From Actinomyces oris (GTDB lineage Bacteria; Actinomycetota; Actinomycetes; Actinomycetales; Actinomycetaceae), in NCBI RefSeq assembly GCF_001937445.1, contig NZ_MSKS01000013.1, forward strand, positions 1 through 64,000: a DNA stretch of 64,000 nt. The letters run 5' to 3'. Below the pieces are notes generated by a model, which was given only the letters and a program-made list of their open reading frames with translations, was not told the DNA's origin and made no database searches. Of this stretch, positions 1-9,900 are shown piece after piece (position 1 is the stretch's first letter; every line of letters starts with the position of its first letter). The position numbers and the translations under genes are program-made.

Positions 1-1764
1 TGGCCCACCGCCATCGGCGGGCGCCGCCCCGACATTCAGGCCCACAAGGCACCCCTGGTCGGCGCCGCCGCCCGCCGCCTGGGCCTGCCCACCGACCGGG
101 CCACCGTGCGGGACCTGGCCGCCGAGGTCGAGTGGGCCAAGGTCACCATGACCCTGCCCGAGGACTACGCTCAGGCCGCCGTCGCCGCCGGCCGTACCGG
201 CGTGGCCGGGCAGGAGGCGGCCACGGTCGCCCAGGTCCTGTCCCTCTACGAGGAGGCCAAGAGCGAGCGCGGCGTCATCGACTTCGAGGACGTGCTCCTG
301 CTGACCATCGGGATCCTCCTGGACCGCGAGGACGTCGCCGCCCAGGTGCGCGGCCAGTACAAGCACTTCGTCGTCGACGAGTACCAGGACGTCTCCCCGC
401 TCCAGCAGCGCCTGCTGGACCTGTGGCTGGGGCGGCGCCGCCAGCTGTGCGTGGTGGGGGACGTCTCCCAGACCATCTACTCCTTCACCGGGGCCACGCC
501 CACCTTCCTCACCGGCTTCACCACCCGCTACGAGGGGGCACGCACCGTGCGCCTGAGCCGCGACTACCGCTCCACCCCGCAGGTCGTCTCCCTGGCCAAC
601 CAGGTCCTCTCGCGCTCGCGGCGCGGAGGCGGAGGCCTGCACCTGCCCGCCGGCGCCGTCGAGCTGGTCGCCCAGCGACCCAGCGGCCCCGCCGTGCGCT
701 TCGAGACCTACGACGACGACATCGCCGAGGCCGAGGGAGCTGTCGCCCAGGTGCGCCGCCTGCAGGCCGCCGGGGTCCCCCTGAGCGAGATCGCGATCCT
801 GTACCGCACCAACTCCCAGTCCGAGGTCTTCGAGCAGGCCCTGGCCGGAGCCCAGATCGGCTACCTCGTGCGCGGCGGCGAGCGCTTCTTCGAACGCGAG
901 GAGGTCAAACGCGCCATGGCCGTCATCCTCGGGGCCGCCCGTACCGAGAAGGCCACCCTCGCCGGTGACCTCGGCCAGGACGTGCGCACCGTTCTGTCCC
1001 GCGAGGGCTGGAGTGAGGAGCCGCCCGCCCCCCGCGGAGCCGTGCGCGAACGCTGGGACGCCCTCAACGCCCTGGTGGCCCTGGCCGATGAGATGGCCCA
1101 GACCCGCGGCGCCGACCTCGATGCCTTCCACACCGAGCTGCGTGAGCGCGCCGACGCCCAGAACGCCCCCACCGTCGAGGGCGTCACCCTGTCCTCCCTG
1201 CACGCCGCCAAGGGCCTGGAGTGGGACGCCGTCATCCTCGCCGGCGTCTGCGAGGGGCTGCTGCCGATCTCCCTGGCCGAGGGGCAGGCCGCCATCGAGG
1301 AGGAGCGGCGCCTGCTCTATGTCGGCGTCACCCGCGCGCGCGAGCACCTCATCATCTCCTACGCGCGCGCCCGCAACGCCGGGGGGCGGGCCGCCCGCAA
1401 ACCCTCCCGTTTCCTGGACGGCCTGTGGCCTACCGGCCACGATGCCACAGACGCCTCCCGGCGCCAGGGCCGCCGCAGCGCCAAGGAACGCTCCCGGCAG
1501 TCCGCCGCAGACTTCGAGGCCAACAACGACCCCCGCACCATCGCCCTGTTCGAGGAGCTGCGGGCCTGGCGCTCCCAGGTCGCCAAGGAGAGGGGCAGGC
1601 CCGCCTACACGGTCTTCGCCGACGCCACCCTGCGGGACATCGCCGTCGTCAAACCCACCAGCCTGCCCCAGCTCTCCCTCATCCGCGGCGTGGGCGCCAC
1701 CAAGCTCCAGGACTACGGTGGGCCGGTCCTGGCCCTCCTGCGTGACTTCGAGTCCGGGGACTGA
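1..1764 (+). CDS. uvrD2: ATP-dependent DNA helicase UvrD2, 5'-truncated by the window
   Basis: Superfamily 1A helicase that unwinds DNA 3'-5' in repair. The frame is open from base 1, so the N-terminus with the Walker A loop lies outside the window. Visible SF1 motifs are the DEYQD Walker B motif (near base 376), GDVSQTIYSFTGA, a YRSTP motif, and HAAKGLEWD followed by YVGVTRAR. The last ~75 residues (from about base 1530) form an HRDC-like domain with the helical signature LPQLSLIRGVG. This C-terminal HRDC is what separates actinobacterial UvrD2 from PcrA/UvrD1. The gene ends 30 bases before the stop of a convergent ThiF-like gene. Confidence 0.93.
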   Translation, partial: WPTAIGGRRPDIQAHKAPLVGAAARRLGLPTDRATVRDLAAEVEWAKVTMTLPEDYAQAAVAAGRTGVAGQEAATVAQVLSLYEEAKSERGVIDFEDVLLLTIGILLDREDVAAQVRGQYKHFVVDEYQDVSPLQQRLLDLWLGRRRQLCVVGDVSQTIYSFTGATPTFLTGFTTRYEGARTVRLSRDYRSTPQVVSLANQVLSRSRRGGGGLHLPAGAVELVAQRPSGPAVRFETYDDDIAEAEGAVAQVRRLQAAGVPLSEIAILYRTNSQSEVFEQALAGAQIGYLVRGGERFFEREEVKRAMAVILGAARTEKATLAGDLGQDVRTVLSREGWSEEPPAPRGAVRERWDALNALVALADEMAQTRGADLDAFHTELRERADAQNAPTVEGVTLSSLHAAKGLEWDAVILAGVCEGLLPISLAEGQAAIEEERRLLYVGVTRAREHLIISYARARNAGGRAARKPSRFLDGLWPTGHDATDASRRQGRRSAKERSRQSAADFEANNDPRTIALFEELRAWRSQVAKERGRPAYTVFADATLRDIAVVKPTSLPQLSLIRGVGATKLQDYGGPVLALLRDFESGD

Positions 1765-1794
1765 GCGGCCAGGCGAGATCCTGCCCGACGGCGC

Positions 1795-2784
1795 TCACAG
1801 CTGCGAGCACAGGCACTCGGGGTGACGCTCCCAGGCCCTGTGCCGCCCCCGGGGCTCCTGGCCGGTGACCTCCACCGAGTGCGTGGACCACCACATGGCC
1901 GAGCCCCCGCTGCCCTCGCTCGCCTCCCCGCCCGGTTCGGCCTTGTCCTGGGCGCCGTCGGCCCCGGATGCCCCGCCCACCAGCGTGTCGATGACGGCCC
2001 GAGCCGTTGACGCCGCGGCCTCGTGCAGGACCAGGTGCTCGACCTCGGGCATGGGCAGGGTGCGCATCTGCGTGGCCAGCGCCGGCCAGCACGGGTCAGC
2101 GTCCCTCTCCCACAGGTCCAGGCAGGTCGAGCACGGACCCTGAGCGTTGAGTACCGGGCCGATGCGCACCCCCGCCTCGCCGACGACGACCGGCAGGTGC
2201 ACCACGTCCTCCTGAGCGAGCCGGCGCGCGAGCAGCGGCTCGACCACGTGCGCGTCCACCGTCACCATGACATCGGGACGGGTGCGCAACGGCGCCCGCG
2301 TCCTCAGGGCCGGGAAGCGCGCCGACAGGAGCGGAGCCAGGCCCCCGTCCTGCGGGGAACGGGTGGACAGGATCGTGCCCACCCCGGCCTCCGCCAGCCA
2401 CAGGGCAGCCTCCTGAGCCAGGGTGCTCACGCCGTGAATGGCCAGGACGGACTGGGACAGGACCGCGCCTCGGCCCTTGACATCAGCTCCCAGCCGATCC
2501 CAGTAGACACCGTCGGCCCCACCGAGCTCGCTGGTCGCTGAGGCCACCAGCACCCCCTGTCGCTCCAGGTCCGCGACGATCTGACGCGCGCGCGTCACCG
2601 GCACCCGGCTGCGCCGGGCGGCCCGGTAGACGCCTGCGCTCTCCAGGTTGCGCGCGAACTCATCGAGCAGGCGCTGCTCGGCCAGGCTCAGGTCGCTGAC
2701 AATGGTGCGCCGTCCGGGGCTCGTCCCGATCTGGCTGACGCCCTGCTGGCGCCACAGGATGGCGCACCCACCACGTACACGCAT
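1795..2784 (-). CDS. ThiF/TOMM-cyclodehydratase-like protein (329 aa)
   Basis: The N-terminus looks like a winged-helix/leader-binding region. It is followed by a Rossmann-like segment (VLAIHGVSTLAQEAALWLAEAG) typical of E1/ThiF-related proteins. A CxxC pair (GPCSTCLDL, about residues 218 and 221) followed by DPCWP matches the cysteine motif of 'bacteriocin biosynthesis cyclodehydratase'-type proteins found next to uvrD2 in actinobacteria. I chose the ATG at 2784 because an AGAGGAGG ribosome binding site precedes it; a longer frame to 3069 has low-complexity translation. No YcaO partner or TOMM precursor is seen nearby, so a natural-product role is not supported. The substrate is unknown. Confidence 0.72.
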   Translation of the reverse strand: MRVRGGCAILWRQQGVSQIGTSPGRRTIVSDLSLAEQRLLDEFARNLESAGVYRAARRSRVPVTRARQIVADLERQGVLVASATSELGGADGVYWDRLGADVKGRGAVLSQSVLAIHGVSTLAQEAALWLAEAGVGTILSTRSPQDGGLAPLLSARFPALRTRAPLRTRPDVMVTVDAHVVEPLLARRLAQEDVVHLPVVVGEAGVRIGPVLNAQGPCSTCLDLWERDADPCWPALATQMRTLPMPEVEHLVLHEAAASTARAVIDTLVGGASGADGAQDKAEPGGEASEGSGGSAMWWSTHSVEVTGQEPRGRHRAWERHPECLCSQL

Positions 2785-2953
2785 CGTGCCTCCTCTCAGT
2801 CCTCCCGGAACCCGAAAGGGGCACCAGGAGCTCGACGTCCTGGCGAGAGCGTCAGGACACAGGGCGACAGTGGCACGGGGCGCGCCCAAGCCGCCAGAGG
2901 CAGTTGCCGGCCTGTGGATAACTGTCCACGGCCGAATGCCGGTCCCACAGGAG

Positions 2954-4201
2954 TCACTTGGCTGAGCAGGTGGCCAGGCCGGAGGTGTCGCCCGACGCGA
3001 TTGCCTGAGTGGCGGTGACGGCCTCGTGCAGGGTGCTGACGGCGAAGACCTGCATGCCTTTGGGCTCATGGCCCTTGACCTCGTCGCAGTTGCTTGCCGG
3101 GGCCAGGAAGAACGTGGAGCCCGCCTTTCTGGCGCCGGCCATCTTCTGCTGGATACCGCCGATGGGACCGACCTGCCCAGTCATGTCGATCGTCCCGGTC
3201 CCGGAGATGTCCTTGCCCCCGGTCAGGGCCCCGGGGGTGATCTCGTCAACGATCCCCAGGGCGAACATCATGCCGGCACTGGGCCCGCCGACATCGGACA
3301 GGCTGAAGGTGGCGTCCACCTTGCTGTCCACCGAGATCTTCAGGCTCAGGCCCAGCAGGGAACCGGTCGTCCCCTCCTGCGGGGCGATCGTGGTGAGTGC
3401 GGCGCTCGCCTGCTGATCGCCGCGGCGCACGCCGAGGGTCACTCGCGTGCCCTCGGCGATGGTGGTCATGAGGTCTCGCAGCTGGGAGAAGGAGGTGATG
3501 GTCGTCGTCTGGCCGCCCTCAGGGGTGATGGTCTCCAGGACGTCCCCGGCCTGGATCTCCGTTGAGGTCTGCTGCTTGGTCACCTCGGTGACGGTCAGGT
3601 GCATGGTGCCGGCCTTGCCGGTCTCCACGAGCGCGGCGATGACGGCGGAGTCCTGCGAGGCGGTCATCTGGGCCTTTCCGGTCTCCTCGACCTGCTCGGC
3701 GCTCTGATCCTGGGGGCACACCTGGTTGCGGTCCACGATCCGCCTGTCCGCCGAGAACCAGGCGGCGATGAGGTCGGCCGTGGTCACCGGGTAGCCGGGG
3801 CAGCCCGACACCGAGACCGTCGTCATCCGCAGGGCTCCCTCGGTCGGGTAGGTCTCCGCTCCCGAGACCTTCAGGACGTCCTGGCTCGACGACGAACCGT
3901 TGTCCAGCACGTTCCAGGTTGGGCCGGGGGCCTCGATGACCACGTTGATCGGTACCGTGAAGACGGCGACGATGAGGGCCACCACCACAAGGACCGCCCC
4001 GACCGCCACGGAGCGCCGCAGCCTGCGCCGACGCCGGTCCTGCCGGGAGGGCTGCGTGTGCGGGGCCTCGGAGTGCCCGGCCTGGTCGAGCCGGTCGCCT
4101 TCATGCTCCCGCACCGGCTGGGTGTTGTCTGGGGCGGCTGAGCCTGCAGCGTCGGCGGCGTCGTGCTGGTTTGGGTGCGTCACGCGCTCATCATGCGACA
4201 T
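2954..4201 (-). CDS. PDZ domain and Lon-type (S16) serine protease, YlbL family
   Basis: Membrane-anchored protease of about 415 aa. A charged, disordered N-terminal ~70 residues is followed by one transmembrane helix (SVAVGAVLVVVALIVAVF), then a PDZ-like segment (IQAGDVLETITPEGG) and a C-terminal S16 domain. The catalytic Ser lies in GPSAG (about residue 306) and the partner Lys in QQKM (about residue 352), the Ser-Lys dyad of Lon proteases. There is no ATPase domain, as usual for this family. The start is not certain: ATG 4201 has AGGAAG very close to it, and the GTG six codons on is an alternative. In Mycobacterium a homologue sits in the same neighbourhood (Rv3194c, recalled). Confidence 0.9.
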   Translation of the reverse strand: MSHDERVTHPNQHDAADAAGSAAPDNTQPVREHEGDRLDQAGHSEAPHTQPSRQDRRRRRLRRSVAVGAVLVVVALIVAVFTVPINVVIEAPGPTWNVLDNGSSSSQDVLKVSGAETYPTEGALRMTTVSVSGCPGYPVTTADLIAAWFSADRRIVDRNQVCPQDQSAEQVEETGKAQMTASQDSAVIAALVETGKAGTMHLTVTEVTKQQTSTEIQAGDVLETITPEGGQTTTITSFSQLRDLMTTIAEGTRVTLGVRRGDQQASAALTTIAPQEGTTGSLLGLSLKISVDSKVDATFSLSDVGGPSAGMMFALGIVDEITPGALTGGKDISGTGTIDMTGQVGPIGGIQQKMAGARKAGSTFFLAPASNCDEVKGHEPKGMQVFAVSTLHEAVTATQAIASGDTSGLATCSAK

Positions 4202-4228
4202 CTTCCTGGGGAAGACGGACAGATATCG

Positions 4229-4277
4229 ACACGAACCCGGCACGAACCCGGCACGAAGTCGACACAGTGCCGACACG
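4229..4277. repeat. 11-nt period tandem repeat between divergent genes
   Basis: Four to four and a half units of 11 bases run from 4229: ACACGAACCCG, GCACGAACCCG, GCACGAAGTCG, ACACAGTGCCG, then a partial ACACGG. The first two units differ at one base and the later ones drift. They lie in the 240-base gap between the protease gene (minus strand) and the DUF2342 gene (plus strand). One turn of B-DNA per unit would suit repeated protein contacts on one face of the helix, but no regulator is identified. Confidence 0.6.
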
Positions 4278-4441
4278 GAGAAGACCTGGGCCCGACCGGG
4301 ACGGTGCGGGCACGCCGTCGGCGAACGGAACATAGCCTTGGCACCGGAATGGATGCGACCATAAGGCCGTTAGCGACAGTGTCCAGGCGCCCCAGACGGC
4401 CCGGACGATGCCCAAGGATGACCCGGCGAGAGGAAACCCCC

Positions 4442-6007
4442 GTGAGCGAGGACGCCTTCGACGAGCTCGAGAAGATGCTCGCATCACTGTTCGGCGAGCA
4501 GATGGCCTCCGACGCCGTCAGCGCCCTTCGCTCATCCGGGGTGGATCCCAGCTCCATCGCTCAGATGCCGGGTGTGGGGGACGTCTCCCAGCTCAGTCCC
4601 GCCCAGCTGCTGGCGATGCGGGCCCAGTTCCAGCAGATGTTCTCCGCCTCCACCACCGAGCCGGTCAACTGGCAGATGGGGCAGGAGCTGGCCCTCCAAC
4701 AGGCGCGTGGCAACGGCGACCCCACGGTGACCGCCGCGGTCGCCGAGTCCACGCGCCAGGCCCTTCAGGTGGCCGACCTGTGGCTGGACACCGCCACCGA
4801 GCTCATGCCCGCCCCCGGGCAGCGGGAGGCCTGGAGCCGCGGCACCTGGGTTGAGCGCACGCTGCCGGTGTGGAAGGACGTGTGCGCCCCGGTGGCCGAG
4901 GCTGTCACCGTTGCCCTGGCCCACACTCTGGAGAAGCAGATTCGGGACATGCCGGCTGAGATGGCGCAGGCCGCCCAGCAGATGGGGGCGCTCGGGTCCA
5001 TCATGCGCACCATGGCCGGCACGGCTTTCGGCCTCCAGATCGGCCAGGCCATCGGTGAGCTCGCCAAGGAGGCGCTGGGGGCCACCGACACCGGCCTGCC
5101 TCTGACCCGCGAGCCCGGCACGGCACTGGTTCCCGCCAACGTGGCTGCCTTCGCCGAGGGGCTGGAGGTTGATGAGGACGAGGCCCGCATGTTCCTGGCC
5201 GTGCGGGAGGCCGCCACAGCCCGCCTTTACGCCCACGTGCCGTGGCTGCGTGGACAGGTGCTCCAGGCAGTGGTGGCCTACGCCCGTGAGATCCGCATCG
5301 ACACCGACACCCTGGAGTCCGCCGTGGCCCAGGTGGATCCCAATGATCCCGACGCCCTGCGCGAGGCCCTTGAGAGCGGGCTGTTCGCGCCCCAGGAGAC
5401 GGCGGCTCAGCGCGAGGCCCTGGAGGACCTGGAGACGTTGCTGGCACTGGTCGAGGGCTGGGTCGAGGTGGTCACCGCCCGCGCGGCCGCACCGCACCTG
5501 CCCCACCTCATGGCGCTGGCCGAGATGATGCGCCGGCGCCGGGCCCAGGGCGGCGCCGCCGAGCAGGTCTTCGCCCGCCTCATCGGGCTGACCTTCCGTC
5601 CCCGCCGGGCCAGGGAGGCCGCCGAGCTGTGGGCCCACCTGGGCGCCCAGGCCGGTGACGCCGAGCGCGACGCCTTCTGGAACCACCCCGATGTCATGCC
5701 CACGGCCTCCGAGCTCGCCAACCCCAAGGACTTCCTCACCATGCGGCGCATGGCCCAGGACATTGACGCCGAGATCGACGCCGACCTGGCCTCCCTGCTG
5801 GACGGGACCCTCGGCTACGCCGAGGGCGCCAAGGAGGCCGATGAGAACAGCCCTGAGGGGCTCGGGGACCGGATTCCCGCCTCCGACGAGGACACCTCCT
5901 CGCCGGAGCCCGGCCAGTCAGCCGACCCCGCCTCGGACGGCGCCGGGGACAACGACTCGTCCGGAGAGCCCGACGAGCAGGACCCAACCGGCACGGACAA
6001 GGTCTGA
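4442..6007 (+). CDS. Zincin-like DUF2342 protein (putative zinc-dependent metalloprotease)
   Basis: About 521 aa, cytoplasmic (no signal peptide or membrane helix). It matches the actinobacterial DUF2342/Zincin_2 family annotated as 'zinc-dependent metalloprotease' or 'F420-associated hydrolase', usually found between YlbL and UPF0182 genes as here. Family landmarks are a REAAxxRLYAHVPWLRG segment (about residue 253) and ALVEGWVEVV (about residue 337). The first is REAATARL; from memory the family has a His after the second Ala, so one metal ligand may be missing. The C-terminal ~60 residues are acidic and disordered. GTG 4442 is preferred because GAGAGGAA precedes it; an ATG eight codons upstream lacks a site. 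Confidence 0.78.
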   Translation: MSEDAFDELEKMLASLFGEQMASDAVSALRSSGVDPSSIAQMPGVGDVSQLSPAQLLAMRAQFQQMFSASTTEPVNWQMGQELALQQARGNGDPTVTAAVAESTRQALQVADLWLDTATELMPAPGQREAWSRGTWVERTLPVWKDVCAPVAEAVTVALAHTLEKQIRDMPAEMAQAAQQMGALGSIMRTMAGTAFGLQIGQAIGELAKEALGATDTGLPLTREPGTALVPANVAAFAEGLEVDEDEARMFLAVREAATARLYAHVPWLRGQVLQAVVAYAREIRIDTDTLESAVAQVDPNDPDALREALESGLFAPQETAAQREALEDLETLLALVEGWVEVVTARAAAPHLPHLMALAEMMRRRRAQGGAAEQVFARLIGLTFRPRRAREAAELWAHLGAQAGDAERDAFWNHPDVMPTASELANPKDFLTMRRMAQDIDAEIDADLASLLDGTLGYAEGAKEADENSPEGLGDRIPASDEDTSSPEPGQSADPASDGAGDNDSSGEPDEQDPTGTDKV

Positions 6008-6084
6008 GATGCGCAGGGCTGCGACGCGCGGGGCTGCGCGGCGCCGGAGACCGGCGTTGAGCGCTCGCCCGCCCCGGTGACCGG

Positions 6085-6678
6085 TTATAGGAAGGTCGCC
6101 GCCAGGGCCTCGACCAGCCCGGGGACCAGGCGCTCGCCCTGGTAGAGCGAGGCGTCGTCGTCGTGGCTGCGTGAGCGCAGCGTGCACCAGGACTGTCCGC
6201 CGCGAAGGACCCCCACCACCATGCGGATGTCCTCGCGGTCCGGGCGCTCCTGGAGGAAGGCGAGACGCTCGGCGGCATCGGTGATGGCTTCGGCCTCCTC
6301 CTGGGCCGCAGGCGGCAGGACCAGCCGCTCGACGCTGATGGCGGCGCCGTGGACGGAGTCGGGCCAGGCGAGCTGGGCCAGCAGGTGCTCCAGGTCCGTG
6401 GCGGGCGGCAGTCCCTCCTGCTCCACCACCATGAGCAGCTCGGGGTTCGTGCGGGCCTCCTCCACGGTGGCGGTGTCCAGGAGGTCGGCCACGTCAGGGT
6501 CGGCGTCAAGAGCCTCGGCGGTGCGCACCAGTGCGAAGACGCGCACCGGCTGGTCCCAGCCGTGGGCCGCCACGTGGGTCTCCGTCTCTGTCACCGCGCG
6601 GGCCAGGGCCTGTGCCGCTAAGGCTGCGGCTCGACCCGGGCCCGGGGCGCTCGCCTCGTCATGCATCGTGTCAGTCAC
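6085..6678 (-). CDS. PPA1309 family protein
   Basis: 197-aa soluble protein of unknown function. It resembles actinobacterial PPA1309-type proteins: an N-terminal alanine-rich helix (ALAAQALARAV), then VFALVRTAEAL, PATDLEHLLAQLAWP near the middle, and a C-terminal RxDIRMVVGVLRGG strand-turn. The gene conventionally stands next to the UPF0182 gene, which is divergent from it here. The start codon is GTG at 6678, with GATGGCGGG upstream; an internal ATG four codons later has no ribosome binding site. No catalytic motif is visible. Confidence 0.75.
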   Translation of the reverse strand: MTDTMHDEASAPGPGRAAALAAQALARAVTETETHVAAHGWDQPVRVFALVRTAEALDADPDVADLLDTATVEEARTNPELLMVVEQEGLPPATDLEHLLAQLAWPDSVHGAAISVERLVLPPAAQEEAEAITDAAERLAFLQERPDREDIRMVVGVLRGGQSWCTLRSRSHDDDASLYQGERLVPGLVEALAATFL

Positions 6679-6900
6679 CCCGCCATCGTCTCACTGGTGG
6701 TGTCGACTCCTCCAATGACGAGGCTTCATCACTCAGGGGGCGCGCCGTGGCCGCCCGAGGCGTTATCTCATCCTGGAGAAGGTTATGGGCGTGTCAGAGG
6801 TGTGTGGGACGATGGCCTGAGCGGCCCCTCCGGCCGATGACGCCGTGTTTCACCGTGTGCGAGGCGGCGCCACCACGCACGTCAGACAGGGAGCAGGATC

Positions 6901-9900
6901 GTGAGCACCAGGCCCGACGACGAGTCCCCGGACTCAACCCCCGAGGAGTCTTCGAGCAAGTCCACCGGCTCATCCCGGCAGGGGAAGCCTGACAAAGGGG
7001 CCGGACTGTTCGGCCTCGGGCGCATGGGCGGGGGAGGGCCCCGTCCTCCCCGCGCACCGCGCAGCAGGACAGGCGGCGGTCGTCCCGGCCCCCTGGCCCT
7101 GACCATCTCGATCATCGCGGCCATCGCCGTGGCCATCGGCATCTTGTCGCAGGTGTGGACCGAGGTCCTCTGGTACAGCCAGATCGGGTACGCCCGCGTG
7201 CTGTGGACGCAGTGGATCGCCCTCATCGTCCTGTTCCTGGTGGGATTCGCCATCATGTTCGGGGCCGTCTTCGTCTCAATGACCAGGGCCTACCGTGCCC
7301 GCGAGATCGGGATGCCCGACGACGAGGCCACGCGCAACCTCGAGGCCTACCGCTCCGTCATCGAACCCGTGCGACGTCGCCTGACCTGGGTGGTGCCCGC
7401 GGTGCTGGCCCTGTTCGGCTCGGCCTGGGAGCTGGCCCCCAGCTGGCGGGAGATTCTGCTGGCCTTCAACTCCCAGTCCTTCGGAGTCAAGGACCCCCAG
7501 TTCGGTATCGACATCTCCTTCTACGTCTTCATCCTGCCCGCGGTGCTGACGCTCATGTCCTTCCTGTCCGGCGTCGTCCTGTTCTCCGGGGTGGCCTCCA
7601 TCGTCGTCCACTACCTGTACGGCGGTATCTCCGTGGTGCGCAAGCCCCACTTCACCAAGGCCGCCCGCATGCACCTGGCGGTCTTCCTGGCGCTGTACGC
7701 CGTCATTCGGGCCGTGGGCTACTGGCTGGGTCGTTACAGCGCCCTGTACGCCTCCAACTCCAAGTTCGACGGCGCCAACTACACCGACGTCAACGCGGTC
7801 ATCCCCGCCAACGCGATCCTCGCGGCCATCGGACTGGCCGTGGCGATCCTCTTCGTCGCCTCGGTGCGCTCCAGCTCCTGGCGCCTGCCGATCATCGGTG
7901 TGGCCGTCATGATCGTCTCCTCCCTGGTGGTGGGGACCGCCTACCCGCTGGTCATCCAGAAGTTCATCGTCGACCCCAACGCCCAGCGCCAGGAGGCCGA
8001 GTACATCCAGCGCAACATCAATGCCACCAAGGCCGCCTACGGCTTGGAGAACGTGGAGACCACCAACTACGACGCCACGACGAAGACGGCGGCCGGCCAG
8101 CTGGAGAAGGACGCCGAATCCACCACCTCGATCCGGCTTCTGGACCCCGGGCTCATCTCCCCGACCTTCCAGCAGGTCCAGCAGAACAAGCAGTACTACT
8201 CCTTCGCGAACCGGCTCAACGTGGACCGCTACAAGGTGGGCTCCACCAGCCGGGACACGGTCATCGCGGTGCGTGAGCTCAACCTGTCCGGCCTCGGCGA
8301 GCAGCAGCAGACCTGGGTCAACGAGCACACCGTCTACACTCACGGCTACGGCGTCGTGAACGCCTACGGCAACACGGTGGCCACCCGCGGCTACCCCTCC
8401 TTCTGGGAGGGGGGCATCCCCTCCAAGGGCGACCTGGGCGAGTACGAGCCCCGGATCTACTTCGGTCAGTCCTCGCCGTCCTACTCCATCGTGGGAGGCA
8501 AGGACAACGGCTCGCCGCGCGAGCTGGACTACCCCGATGACGAGTCCAAGACCGGTCAGGTCAACACCACCTTCGCCGGCAACGGTGGGCCGAGCGTGTC
8601 CAACCCGTTCAACCGTCTGCTCTACGCCGCCAAGTTCCGGGAGGCCAACATCCTCTTCTCCCAGGAGGTGCGCGAGGGCTCTCAGATCCTCTACGACCGG
8701 GACCCGGCCAAGCGCGTCGCCAAGGTGGCCCCTTGGCTGACCCTGGACAACAGCCCCTACCCGGCCGTCGTCGATCACGATGACAACCCGGCCACCCCCA
8801 AGCGGGTCATGTGGATCGTCGACGGTTACACCACGACGAACAACTACCCATACGCCCAGCACGAGTCCTTGGCCAAGGCGACGGCGACCGCCGACAACAA
8901 GGGCGGTCTTCTCAGGGCGCCGGAGGAGTCCAACTACGTGCGCAACTCCGTCAAGGCCGTCGTGGACGCCTACGACGGGTCGGTCAAGCTCTACCAGTGG
9001 GATGACAAGGACCCGATCCTCAAGTCCTGGCAGAAGGTCTTCCCCGGAACGGTCATGCCCATGAGCCAGATGAGCGCCGACCTCATCGCCCACATGCGCT
9101 ACCCCGAGGACCTGTTCAACGTCCAGCGCACCATGATGGCGACCTATCACGTCAACGACGCCGCGGAGTTCTACTCCGGTGGAGACTTCTGGAAGATCCC
9201 GGACGACCCGACCACGCCCAGTCAGGACCAGCAGGCCCCCTACTACCTGACCCTCAAGATGCCGGGGCAGGAGCAGGCGAGCTTCTCCCTGTCCAGCGCC
9301 TACATCATCGGCGGAAACACCAACCGCAACGTGCTCACCGGTTTCCTCGCCGTGGACTCCGAGACCTCTCCCGGCACCGGGAAGAAGGGGGAGCGCAGCC
9401 CGAGCTACGGCAAGCTGAGACTCCTGGAGCTTCCCCGGTCCTCGAACGTGGCCGGGCCCGGGCAGGTGCAGAACATCTTCGACTCCAACCCGGAGATCTC
9501 CAAGGAGCTGAACCTCCTGTCCCAGGAGGGCTCCCAGGTCATCAAGGGCAACCTGCTGACGCTGCCCGTGGGAGGCGGTCTGCTCTACGTCCAGCCCGTC
9601 TACGTGCAGTCGTCGTCCGGCACCCAGTACCCGCTGTTGCGCAAGGTACTGGTCTCCTTCGGGGACAACGTCGGATTCGCCGACACCCTCTCGGGTGCCC
9701 TCGACCAGGTCTTCGGCGGTAACTCCGGGGCGACCACGGGTCAGGAGGCCATCGACGGCGATGCCGCCGCGGCCAATGACACCAACGAGACGACCGATGG
9801 CAAGGACCCGACGGCGGATGGCGGAGCCAAGGCCTCGCCGAGCCCGAGCGCCGCGCCCACGGCCTCGGCCAGCGCGCCGCCCAATGCCTCCGCCACCCCG

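Noticed and set aside
1795-2784. TOMM natural-product cluster
   Set aside because: No YcaO cyclodehydratase, precursor peptide, dehydrogenase or exporter nearby; only one related domain is present.
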